Positions 15,881 through 23,518 of a DNA stretch of 37,610 nt are shown here, piece by piece. How positions within the stretch are numbered: the stretch's first letter is position 1; each line of letters begins with the position of its first letter. Below the pieces are notes generated by a model that did no database searches, was not told the DNA's origin, and saw only the letters and a list, made by a program, of their open reading frames with translations. The stretch lies in contig JAQXDK010000001.1 in assembly GCA_029251405.1 (NCBI GenBank), positions 1 to 37,610 of the forward strand, in the 5' to 3' direction. The DNA is from Flavobacteriales bacterium. Lineage in GTDB: Bacteria; Bacteroidota; Bacteroidia; Flavobacteriales_D; Parvicellaceae. Made by a program: the position numbers and the translations under genes.

Positions 15881-17172
15881 AAATTTACGATAAACTTATA
15901 TTAAAAGAAGAAAAATTAGCAGTAGTGGGGTTAGGATATGTTGGGCTACCAATTGCGCTTGAGTTTTCAAAAAAAATTGATGTGATCGGCTTTGATATAA
16001 ATCCAGATAGAGTTGATCTGATGAAAAATAATATCGATCCTAGTAACGAATTGGTTTCCAGTGATTTTGATAATTGTTCTATTGAATTCACTTCTAATTT
16101 AGAAGATTTGAAAGATGTTAAGTTTTTTATTATTGCTGTTCCTACTCCAATAGATAAAAATAAGAAACCAAATATTAATCCATTGTTGTCTGCTAGTACA
16201 ACAGTAGGGGAAGTTTTAAAAAAAGGAGATTATGTAGTATATGAATCAACTGTTTATCCTGGATGTACAGAAGAGGATTGTGTCCCTGTATTAGAGAAAT
16301 TAAGTGGGTTAAAATTTAAAACAGATTTTAAAGTAGGTTATTCTCCTGAAAGGATAAATCCAGGAGATAAGGTACATACCTTGTCAAGTATTATAAAAGT
16401 TTCAGCTGGATGCGACAAAGAATCCGCTGAAGAAATAGCTAAAACTTATGAACTAGTAGTGGATGCAGGTATTCATAGAGCATCCTCCATTAAAGTAGCA
16501 GAGGCAGCAAAAATTATAGAAAACACCCAAAGAGACGTTAATATTGCGTTAATTAATGAATTATCTGTAATTTTTAATAAAATGAATATTAATACTTACG
16601 AGGTCTTAGAAGCAGCAGGTACTAAATGGAACTTTTTAAATTTTAAGCCAGGTCTTGTTGGCGGACACTGTATTGGAGTAGATCCTTATTATTTAACACA
16701 CAAAGCTAAGGAATTGGGTTATCACGCTCAGATAATCAATTCAGGAAGAGCTGTCAATGATTCAATGGGTTCTTACGTAGGAAGAACAGTTGCTAAAAAA
16801 ATTATTGCTTCTGGTACTCCGATGAAGAATGCAAGAGTTTTAGTAATGGGAGCTACTTTTAAAGAAGATGTATCTGATATTAGGAACTCTAAAGTAGTGG
16901 ATGTAATTAATGAACTAAAGTCTTTCTCATGTCATGTTGAGGTTATAGATCCTCATGCTAATTCTAACGAACTAATGGAAGAATATGGGTTTGATTTAGT
17001 TGAAGAAACTTCAGGATTATACAATGCGGCTATTGTAGCGGTAAACCACCTTGATTATACCCTTCTAAATGAAAAATATTTCAAATCTATTTTGTCAGAC
17101 AATGGGTTACTGGTAGATTTAAAAGGAGTTTTCAGAAATAAAATAAATGAATTAGAATATTGGACGTTGTAA
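15877..17172 (+). CDS. UDP-N-acetylhexosamine 6-dehydrogenase (WbpA/WbpO/TviB type)
   Basis: Nucleotide-sugar dehydrogenase of 431 residues making the uronate of UDP-GlcNAc (or UDP-GalNAc) with two NAD+. It has AVVGLGYVGLPIALEF, IIAVPTPID, YESTVYPGCTEE, GYSPERINPGDK, and the catalytic loop GLVGGHCIGVDPYYL with C265; GATFKEDVSDIRNSK is in the C-terminal domain. SPERINPGDK and GGHCIGVDPYYLTHKAKELGYH are the WbpO/TviB form rather than the Ugd form ([16 protein letters not shown]). With WbpB-, WbpE- and WbpD-like genes in the same operon it most likely performs the first, WbpA-like step. GlcNAc versus GalNAc specificity cannot be settled by eye. Confidence 0.88.
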   Translation: MKIYDKLILKEEKLAVVGLGYVGLPIALEFSKKIDVIGFDINPDRVDLMKNNIDPSNELVSSDFDNCSIEFTSNLEDLKDVKFFIIAVPTPIDKNKKPNINPLLSASTTVGEVLKKGDYVVYESTVYPGCTEEDCVPVLEKLSGLKFKTDFKVGYSPERINPGDKVHTLSSIIKVSAGCDKESAEEIAKTYELVVDAGIHRASSIKVAEAAKIIENTQRDVNIALINELSVIFNKMNINTYEVLEAAGTKWNFLNFKPGLVGGHCIGVDPYYLTHKAKELGYHAQIINSGRAVNDSMGSYVGRTVAKKIIASGTPMKNARVLVMGATFKEDVSDIRNSKVVDVINELKSFSCHVEVIDPHANSNELMEEYGFDLVEETSGLYNAAIVAVNHLDYTLLNEKYFKSILSDNGLLVDLKGVFRNKINELEYWTL

Positions 17173-18227
17173 TGAATTTTGAAAAAAAAATATTAATAAC
17201 AGGTGGTGCAGGATTTATTGGTTCTCATTTAGTAAGAAAAATGGTCAATAAATATTCTAAGTATTTAATTGTAAATATTGATAAACTTACTTACGCAGGT
17301 AATTTAAACAATCTCAAAGAGATTGAAAATAAACCGAATTATGAATTTATTAATATAGATATTTGCAACGAGGCAGACTTGTCTAAATTATTTAAGAAGT
17401 ATTTATTTGATGGAATCATACATTTAGCTGCCGAATCTCATGTGGATAGGTCTATTTCCAATCCAAAAGAGTTTATTCTGACCAATGTAGTTGGTACTCT
17501 AAACTTACTTAATGAATGCAAATTACAATGGAAAAATTCAGAAAATAAGTGCTTTTATCATATTTCTACAGACGAGGTCTACGGATCTTTAGGTGATGTT
17601 GGATATTTCCATGAAAATACGTCTTACGATCCCAGAAGTCCTTATTCCGCATCTAAGGCAAGTTCTGACCATCTTGTAAGAGCCTATGGACATACTTATA
17701 ATTTACCAATAAAAATTTCCAATTGCAGTAATAATTACGGGTCTTTCCAGTTTCCTGAAAAATTAATTCCGCTGATAATTAATAATATTAAGCAGCATCA
17801 ACCTTTACCTATTTATGGTAAAGGAGAAAATATTCGAGATTGGTTATGGGTTGAGGATCATGCTAATGCAATAGATTTAATATTTCACCAAGGCAAATTA
17901 GGAGAAACTTACAATATTGGTGGACACAACGAATGGAAAAATATTGATTTGGTTCATCTTTTGTGTGATATAATGGATCGTAAATTAGGAAATGTTAAAG
18001 GGAAGTCTAGAGGTTTAATTACTTATGTTAAAGATAGAGCAGGTCATGACATGAGGTATGCTATCGATGCCAGTAAAATAGAAGAAGAATTGGGGTTTAA
18101 ACCATCAGTTGATTTTAAAGAAGGATTAGAAAAAACCATTGACTGGTATCTAGAAAATGAAGAATGGTTGACCAATGTTACTAGTGGAGATTACCAGAAT
18201 TATTATTCTAAACATTATCAACAGTAA
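17172..18227 (+). CDS. rfbB: dTDP-glucose 4,6-dehydratase
   Basis: Makes dTDP-4-keto-6-deoxyglucose from dTDP-glucose with bound NAD+. In 351 residues it has ILITGGAGFIGSH, HLAAESHVDRSI, HISTDEVYGSLG (the T-D-E dehydratase signature) and SPYSASKASSDH with the catalytic Tyr and Lys; NCSNNYGSFQFPEKLIP and RDWLWVEDHA are also canonical. I start it at the ATG overlapping the previous stop (TAATG); a TTG 12 bases earlier would add four residues with no conserved content. RfbA, RfbC and RfbD are not in the window, so the final deoxysugar (rhamnose, or an amino-deoxysugar) is not defined here. Confidence 0.94.
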   Translation: MNFEKKILITGGAGFIGSHLVRKMVNKYSKYLIVNIDKLTYAGNLNNLKEIENKPNYEFINIDICNEADLSKLFKKYLFDGIIHLAAESHVDRSISNPKEFILTNVVGTLNLLNECKLQWKNSENKCFYHISTDEVYGSLGDVGYFHENTSYDPRSPYSASKASSDHLVRAYGHTYNLPIKISNCSNNYGSFQFPEKLIPLIINNIKQHQPLPIYGKGENIRDWLWVEDHANAIDLIFHQGKLGETYNIGGHNEWKNIDLVHLLCDIMDRKLGNVKGKSRGLITYVKDRAGHDMRYAIDASKIEEELGFKPSVDFKEGLEKTIDWYLENEEWLTNVTSGDYQNYYSKHYQQ

Positions 18228-18979
18228 TGGGTTTTTTAGATAGATTTTTTCCAAAAAAAGAAATTTTATTAGACCCCATAAATCCTGGATTGTTAATTAA
18301 CGACATCCATTCTCATCTAATACCTGGAATTGATGACGGATCTCCAGATATGAATACTACTATTCAACTTTTAGAAAAATTTATTGATTTAGGTTACAAA
18401 AAAGTCATCACCACTCCCCATATAATGAGCGATTATTTTAAAAATACTTCTGACATAATAAATAGTGGGCTTGAAGATGTAAGAAATGAAATTGAAAAAA
18501 GACAGCTAAAGATTCAAATTGAAGCTGCTGCAGAATACAATTTAGAACCTGAATTTGAAAGATTAATTGAAAGTGGAAATATTCTTACTTTTGGAAAAGA
18601 GGAATATCTTTTATTCGAGCTTTCATTTTTTGATGAACCACCAAGAATTAATGAAGTTATTTGGCAAATGAGAGAAAAGGGATATTCTCCAGTTTTAGCT
18701 CACGTTGAAAGATATGGATATTGGCATCAAGATGAAGATAAAATCGAAGAATTGATGAATAGAGGAGTGAAACTCCAGCTTAATATAGGTTCTATAACCG
18801 GTGCTTATGGCCCAGAGGTAAAAAAAGCAGCTGAAAAATTAATAAAAAATAATTCTATTGACTTTGTAGGAAGCGATTGTCATCATTTCCAACATCTAGA
18901 CATGATTGGACATGCCTGTAGATTACCTTTTTTTCATGAACTTATTCAGCAGGATCAAATCCTTAATAAAGAGCTTTAG
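18227..18979 (+). CDS. CpsB/YwqE-type PHP-domain tyrosine-protein phosphatase
   Basis: Metal-dependent PHP-fold phosphatase of 250 residues. In related systems it dephosphorylates the BY-kinase that controls polysaccharide chain export. The metal-binding sites visible are DIHSHLIPGIDDGS (H28, H30), TTPHIM, the LLFELSF strand, VLAHVERY and VGSDCHH. It ends the nucleotide-sugar operon, starting in the stop codon of rfbB, and overlaps convergent fabD by four bases. No BY-kinase (Wzc) or Wza gene is in the window, so its partner must be encoded elsewhere. The position strongly suggests that the operon serves a Wzy/Wzc-type surface polysaccharide. Confidence 0.9.
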   Translation: MGFLDRFFPKKEILLDPINPGLLINDIHSHLIPGIDDGSPDMNTTIQLLEKFIDLGYKKVITTPHIMSDYFKNTSDIINSGLEDVRNEIEKRQLKIQIEAAAEYNLEPEFERLIESGNILTFGKEEYLLFELSFFDEPPRINEVIWQMREKGYSPVLAHVERYGYWHQDEDKIEELMNRGVKLQLNIGSITGAYGPEVKKAAEKLIKNNSIDFVGSDCHHFQHLDMIGHACRLPFFHELIQQDQILNKEL

Positions 18980-19857
18980 ACTTCTGCGCTAGATGTATTT
19001 ATTTTCCTATCTATTTTCTTAAAAAGACCTTGAAGAACTTTTCCTGGACCAACTTCAATAACTTCTAAATTTTGATTCTTAACAATATTGAGCATAGTTT
19101 GTGTCCATTTGACTGGAGATGTTAATTGATCTATTAAATTTTGTTTTATTTTTTCAGGATCGACAACGGGTTCTGCACAAACATTTTGATATATTGGACA
19201 AATAGGACTGCTAAATGATGTGCTATCTATTGCGCTTTTAAGTTCGCTTTTAGCCGATTTCATAATGGGAGAATGAAATGCTCCTCCAACAGGTAATTTT
19301 ATAGCTCTTCGGGCTCCAGATTCTGTTAGTTTTTCAATAGCTATATCAATAGCTTCCATTTCTCCTGAAATAACTAATTGTCCTGGGCAATTATAATTTG
19401 CAGGAACAACGATGCCATTTATATTGGAACAAATTTTTTCTACAACAATATCTTCAAGCCCCAGAATAGCAGCCATTGTAGAGGGGGTTTCTTCACAAGC
19501 TTTTTGCATAGCCAATGCTCGTTTATGTACCAATTCTAAACCATCTTCAAACTTTAGACATTTATTAGAAACAAGAGCGGATATCTCTCCTAGGGAATGT
19601 CCAGCTACCAAATCTGGTTTAAATTTTTCACCTAATGCTTCTGCAAGTATTACAGAATGTAAGAAAATTGCTGGTTGTGTTACTTTGGTTTGTTTTAAAT
19701 CTTCAGTTGTTCCATTGAACATTATTTCTGAAATTTTAAATCCTAGAATTTCATTAGATTTTTCAAATAATTCTTTTGAAACATTCTTAGATTCATATAG
19801 GTCTTTACCCATTCCTGGGAATTGGGCTCCTTGTCCCGGAAATACATATGCTTTCAT
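18976..19857 (-). CDS. fabD: Malonyl-CoA:ACP transacylase
   Basis: Loads malonate from CoA to acyl carrier protein for fatty acid synthesis. The 293-residue protein starts with YVFPGQGAQFPGMG, has the nucleophile elbow GHSLGE (S88) and the catalytic His in GGAFHSPIM (H195), and the usual QPAIFLHS and PVKWTQTM segments. Length is normal. It is the last gene of a minus-strand run (M23 peptidase, MerR-like regulator, BI-1 protein, fabD) with gaps of only a few bases, so it is probably cotranscribed; no separate promoter is obvious in the 5-base gap upstream. Confidence 0.96.
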   Translation of the reverse strand: MKAYVFPGQGAQFPGMGKDLYESKNVSKELFEKSNEILGFKISEIMFNGTTEDLKQTKVTQPAIFLHSVILAEALGEKFKPDLVAGHSLGEISALVSNKCLKFEDGLELVHKRALAMQKACEETPSTMAAILGLEDIVVEKICSNINGIVVPANYNCPGQLVISGEMEAIDIAIEKLTESGARRAIKLPVGGAFHSPIMKSAKSELKSAIDSTSFSSPICPIYQNVCAEPVVDPEKIKQNLIDQLTSPVKWTQTMLNIVKNQNLEVIEVGPGKVLQGLFKKIDRKINTSSAEV

Positions 19858-19862
19858 TTTAT

Positions 19863-20573
19863 TTAATTTCTATTGCCAAATAGCCTTAGCATCATTAGGA
19901 ATAAGTTGATAAAGTCTAGATACAGAGTTAATGCACCCATTATCATAAGCTTTTGAGCAGTTTGGGAACCTTCATCTATTTGACTTCCAATATTTTTAAT
20001 TTTTTGGACATCATATGCTGTTAGTCCAGTAAATACTAAAACACCGACAATTGAAATTAGGTAATGCATTAATGAACTACCTAAAAACATATTTATTATA
20101 CTCGCAATAACAATACCAATTACCCCCATAAATAATAAGCTTCCCCATTTTGTTAAGTCTGTCTTGGTAGTGTACCCTGTTAGTGCCATTACTCCAAATG
20201 TTAGAGAGCTTATGAAAAATGTACTGGCTATTGAAGAAGATGTATAGATAGAAAAAATAGTACTTAAACTGATACCTGTTAAAGTAGAATAGAGAAGAAA
20301 TATTCCCAATAAAAATTTAGCACTGTATTTTTGAAAGCCAAATCCGATAAGCATTACTAAACCAATTGGAGAAAGCATAGATACCCAACCTAAAGTTGTT
20401 AGACCGCCTTCAACATTAATTACATATGATTTCATTCCGTCAGTTGCAAACCATACAGCAGACAGTCCTGAAATAATTAATGCAGTAAACATTAGCGAAA
20501 AAACATTTGCAACAAATGTATTGGTAGTGGTTCTAGATTTTGATAAGGTATAGTTGTTTGTTTTGATTTCCAT
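19863..20573 (-). CDS. Bax inhibitor-1 / YccA family membrane protein
   Basis: Integral membrane protein of 236 residues with seven hydrophobic segments (first about 25-45, last about 215-232) typical of the BI-1/YccA/YetJ family. Recognisable parts are FMFTALIISGLSA-like TM1, GISLSTIFSIYT, and near the C-terminus FTGLTAYDVQKIKNIG, with the conserved Asp that gates the family's calcium leak channel, followed by ALTLYLDFINLFLMMLRLFG. In bacteria these proteins are linked to calcium leak or to membrane protease regulation; which applies here is unknown. It sits between a MerR-like regulator and fabD with 5-base gaps on each side. Confidence 0.92.
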   Translation of the reverse strand: MEIKTNNYTLSKSRTTTNTFVANVFSLMFTALIISGLSAVWFATDGMKSYVINVEGGLTTLGWVSMLSPIGLVMLIGFGFQKYSAKFLLGIFLLYSTLTGISLSTIFSIYTSSSIASTFFISSLTFGVMALTGYTTKTDLTKWGSLLFMGVIGIVIASIINMFLGSSLMHYLISIVGVLVFTGLTAYDVQKIKNIGSQIDEGSQTAQKLMIMGALTLYLDFINLFLMMLRLFGNRN

Positions 20574-20578
20574 AGAAA

Positions 20579-20923
20579 TTACAATTGTTGTTTTAGATTT
20601 AGTAAAAATGATTTAATTTTTGTCATTTTGTCTACGATTTCTTTTTGATTTTTAACTTCAGAAATACTTGTTTTAAGTACTTCTTTAGCGCCATTTAGAG
20701 TATAACCTCTTTCTTTTACTAAGTAGTATATAAGAAAATAATTTTTAACATCTTCTTTAGTAAATTGTCTATTTCCCTTTTTATTTTTTTTTGGTTTAAG
20801 AATATCAAATTCTTTTTCCCAAAATCTAATCAAGGAGGTGTTGACATTTAACATATTAGAGACTTCTCCAATACTGTAGTAAATCTTTGTTGATTTATCT
20901 ATGTCAAAGTCCAAAGGTTTCAT
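20579..20923 (-). CDS. Small MerR-like transcriptional regulator
   Basis: Protein of 114 residues with one N-terminal MerR-type winged helix: YYSIGEVSNMLNVNTSLIRFWEKEFDIL (about 15-42) then the wing GNRQFTKEDVKNY. The rest is a short helical tail with no metal or drug-binding Cys, so it is a minimal MerR-like protein of the type next to a peptidase gene in many Bacteroidota. It begins 2 bases after the M23 peptidase stop. A role in controlling its own operon is possible but nothing in the sequence proves it. Confidence 0.87.
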   Translation of the reverse strand: MKPLDFDIDKSTKIYYSIGEVSNMLNVNTSLIRFWEKEFDILKPKKNKKGNRQFTKEDVKNYFLIYYLVKERGYTLNGAKEVLKTSISEVKNQKEIVDKMTKIKSFLLNLKQQL

Positions 20924-20925
20924 AT

Positions 20926-21894
20926 CTACAGTGATTGAGTTGGTCTAGAAGAAATTTCTATAACCTTATCGTATTCTTCTGGACTTAAGTCATTAAAGAA
21001 GAAGTTTACTGGGTTTATTTGTCTTTTATTTTTGAATACTTCATAATGCAGATGTGGACCCGTAGATTGTCCAGTATTACCAACATATCCAATAAGATCC
21101 CCTCTATTAACTTTCTGACCTTTTTTGCACTTATATTTACTGCAGTGAGCATATCTGGTTTTATAGCCATATCCGTGGTTGATCATTATTGTTTTGCCAT
21201 AGCCTCCAGTCCATCCAACTTTTTCAACTACTCCATCGCCTGTTGCATATATTTCAGTTCCTATTGGAGCTGTGAAATCCATACCTTGATGCATTTTTAA
21301 AATTTTATAAATAGGGTGCATTCTCATTCCAAAACCGGATGCAATTCGGGTCAAGTCTCTGTTGTTAATGGGCTGAATACTAGGAATAGCCTTCACCATC
21401 TTTTGTTTTTCTTTTGTTATTTCAAATACTTCATCGAAAGATTTGGATTGTGAAGCTAATTTTTTTTCAATTAATTCTACTTTTTGTAAGATTTCGATTA
21501 CTAAATCTCCGTATTCTATATTCTCATATTTTTTGAATTTTATCGGATTACCTCCAGTACCTAGTTTTCTTTTATATTCTGGATAAGGGTCAGCTTCAAA
21601 AATTGCTCTATAAATATTGTCGTCTTTGTTTTGAATTTCATTTAGGACATCTAAAATTAAATTAAGATCTTTATTTAAAACAGAAATTTGTTGTCTTAGA
21701 CTTTGGTTCTCCTTGGCAGCTTCATTTTGTATGTAAGACTTGGTGTTGTAAAAAGAAAACGAGATGATAACAACAGATAATACTATCGAAGCAATTAGAT
21801 AATAAGACAGCTTTTTAATTTTACCCCAATAGGATAACTTAACTTCTTCGTAATCTAAGGTTTTTGGATTGTATTTATAATTAATATTTTTCAA
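20926..21894 (-). CDS. Membrane-anchored M23 (LytM) family peptidase
   Basis: Predicted cell-wall peptidase of 322 residues. A short cytoplasmic start is followed by one membrane segment (about 29-50), a coiled coil (about 57-95, 135-165), and a C-terminal LytM domain with the zinc motif complete: HQGMD (H202, D206) and HLH (H281, H283). The intact sites suggest an active endopeptidase rather than an activator like EnvC. The start codon is TTG at 21894; no ATG occurs before the membrane segment, and a TAnnTTTG box lies just upstream. It leads the operon with the MerR-like gene, BI-1 and fabD. In many Bacteroidota I recall this gene sitting divergent to alaS; here one gene lies between. Confidence 0.9.
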   Translation of the reverse strand: MKNINYKYNPKTLDYEEVKLSYWGKIKKLSYYLIASIVLSVVIISFSFYNTKSYIQNEAAKENQSLRQQISVLNKDLNLILDVLNEIQNKDDNIYRAIFEADPYPEYKRKLGTGGNPIKFKKYENIEYGDLVIEILQKVELIEKKLASQSKSFDEVFEITKEKQKMVKAIPSIQPINNRDLTRIASGFGMRMHPIYKILKMHQGMDFTAPIGTEIYATGDGVVEKVGWTGGYGKTIMINHGYGYKTRYAHCSKYKCKKGQKVNRGDLIGYVGNTGQSTGPHLHYEVFKNKRQINPVNFFFNDLSPEEYDKVIEISSRPTQSL

Positions 21895-21911
21895 CTACAC
21901 CTAATTTAGCG

Positions 21912-21919
21912 CAAATTTA
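21912..21919 (-). promoter_or_regulatory. Putative -7 element for the M23 peptidase operon
   Basis: On the minus strand this reads TAAATTTG, an exact TAnnTTTG match, 17 bases before the TTG start at 21894. No TTG is found at the -33 distance. It supports the chosen TTG start because no ATG lies between the box and the conserved protein. Confidence 0.45.
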
Positions 21920-21987
21920 ATCATTTTTAATTTAAGCTAAATATATATTCTTAACTTCTCCTTGTTGAGAACCAACTTAAATAAAAT

Positions 21988-23415
21988 TTAATTTCCTAGG
22001 CAATATAAATTACCATTTGTTGAAGCAATGTAGATTTTATCATTGTAAACAAATGGAGTTGTTTCAAATCCAGCAATAAATTCATCTAAAAGTTTTACAG
22101 AATCATCTGATATTTCATATAATCTTAAACTGTGTAATCCTGCAACTATTAGTTTGTTTTTGACAAAAATAGGTGTACTAACTGATGGATTTATAGCTTC
22201 AGAATAATAAAGTTTTGGAGCTCTGTAGTTGTATATCTTATTAGGTCCTTCTACAATTTTTTTTTCATCTATTTTATTGTGTTCTACAATACTAAGTTCT
22301 CCATTAACTCCAACAAAAGCTGTTAAGTCTTCCCGAACTCCAACACTTCCTATCACTCCACCTTCCCATCTTTTTATTTTTGAACCCTCAACTGGAAAAT
22401 ACCATATTACTGATTTCTCAGGTTTTTTTCTTGGGTTTAATTTGAAGACGCCTCCCTCTCCGTTTATGTACTGTTTTTCCACAGTTACAATTAAACAACT
22501 GTCATTAGTGACCACAGCGCTACCATCGATATCAGATCCAATGTGAAAATCCCAATCAATAGAGTCAGAATCCAAATTATAACCATATATATGTCCACTT
22601 CCACTAGCTATATATAAATGATTTCCTATTCTAGAAGGTGATGATTCAGTAACAAGATTATTTTTATGAGCTATAATATCTTGTTGATTATATAAGTAAG
22701 ATTCTTGTAAAATTTTAGGCTGAAACATTCCATTTTTAATTTTTGCAGCCTCTGGTTTAGGGTCTAAAACAGTGAATAAACCATTTTCTAAACCTATGTA
22801 TAAAGTATCATTAACCATTAAAGCTGATCCGTCTACATCTCTGCTATAACTATGAGTTTTTTTCACGTTGAATCGCCATAGTTCATGGCCATTTAGGTAA
22901 GACACAGCTCTGTAGCTCGGGACGTATTTTGAATCAATAAAATTTCCAAGCCCGAGTCTGCTACCTTGGAATATGATATATTCTTGCTCTTTATTTGGAG
23001 CATCTTTATAATGCCATATGGTGCCGGTTCCTTTAATAACATCATCAAACTTATACTGCCATACCAATTCTCCTGATTCTGCATTTATTTTTTTCAAGTG
23101 GTGGTCATAGCAACCCTGAATTATAAATAAACTGTCATTTTCTTTTACCAACAATGGTTGACCTGTCCAACCTGCGCCTGTCCATTCTCTTTCACCTATT
23201 TTTCTGGATATCGTAGTTCTTCCTTTTCCTATATGGTATTTCCATTTAATATTTAACTTGTCAGGAGCAGCATTACCATAATAATTTCTCCCTTCACCAC
23301 CTAGAAATGTACTGTTTATGATGTTTATTTTTTTTTCTACTTGCCCTACAATATTTAAAGAAATTACTAGGATTAATATAGTACATAGTTTAGTTTTCAG
23401 GCTAGAGATATTCAT
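21988..23415 (-). CDS. Secreted PQQ-like beta-propeller protein
   Basis: Protein of 475 residues with a signal peptide (about 1-24, ending SLNIVGQ). The mature part is a series of beta-propeller blades of the PQQ-dehydrogenase/BamB-like type: repeated units with a final strand such as SGELVWQYKF, GHELWRFNV, DSIDWDFHI and, at the C-terminus, DKIYIASTNGNLYCLGN. Phrases like VDGSALMVNDTLYIGLENG and IDGSAVVTNDSCLIVTVE repeat the same blade layout. I see no catalytic residues of a true PQQ dehydrogenase, so the enzyme role is doubtful; it may be a binding or scaffold protein. It has its own promoter and does not share an operon with its neighbours. Confidence 0.8.
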   Translation of the reverse strand: MNISSLKTKLCTILILVISLNIVGQVEKKINIINSTFLGGEGRNYYGNAAPDKLNIKWKYHIGKGRTTISRKIGEREWTGAGWTGQPLLVKENDSLFIIQGCYDHHLKKINAESGELVWQYKFDDVIKGTGTIWHYKDAPNKEQEYIIFQGSRLGLGNFIDSKYVPSYRAVSYLNGHELWRFNVKKTHSYSRDVDGSALMVNDTLYIGLENGLFTVLDPKPEAAKIKNGMFQPKILQESYLYNQQDIIAHKNNLVTESSPSRIGNHLYIASGSGHIYGYNLDSDSIDWDFHIGSDIDGSAVVTNDSCLIVTVEKQYINGEGGVFKLNPRKKPEKSVIWYFPVEGSKIKRWEGGVIGSVGVREDLTAFVGVNGELSIVEHNKIDEKKIVEGPNKIYNYRAPKLYYSEAINPSVSTPIFVKNKLIVAGLHSLRLYEISDDSVKLLDEFIAGFETTPFVYNDKIYIASTNGNLYCLGN

Positions 23416-23461
23416 AAATATAAAGACTTAAAAAAAAATTATTCTAAAGACAAGAACTTAT

Positions 23462-23492
23462 CAAAAGTATTTTAAAATCAATAACTTTACAA
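23462..23492 (-). promoter_or_regulatory. Putative promoter of the beta-propeller gene
   Basis: On the minus strand TTG (23492-23490), 20 bases, then TACTTTTG (23469-23462) match the Bacteroidota -33/-7 consensus with no mismatch in the -7 box. The start codon is at 23415, leaving a leader of roughly 40 bases. Confidence 0.6.
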
Positions 23493-23518
23493 TTGAGGAA
23501 TAAATTTTCATAAAAACA

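Noticed and set aside
19412-19909. A 165-codon open frame on the plus strand across fabD and the BI-1 gene end
   Set aside because: It runs antisense to clearly conserved fabD, with no recognisable domain; a shadow frame.
22229-22546. A 105-codon open frame antisense to the beta-propeller gene
   Set aside because: Composition and position follow the blade repeats on the other strand; no promoter or family.
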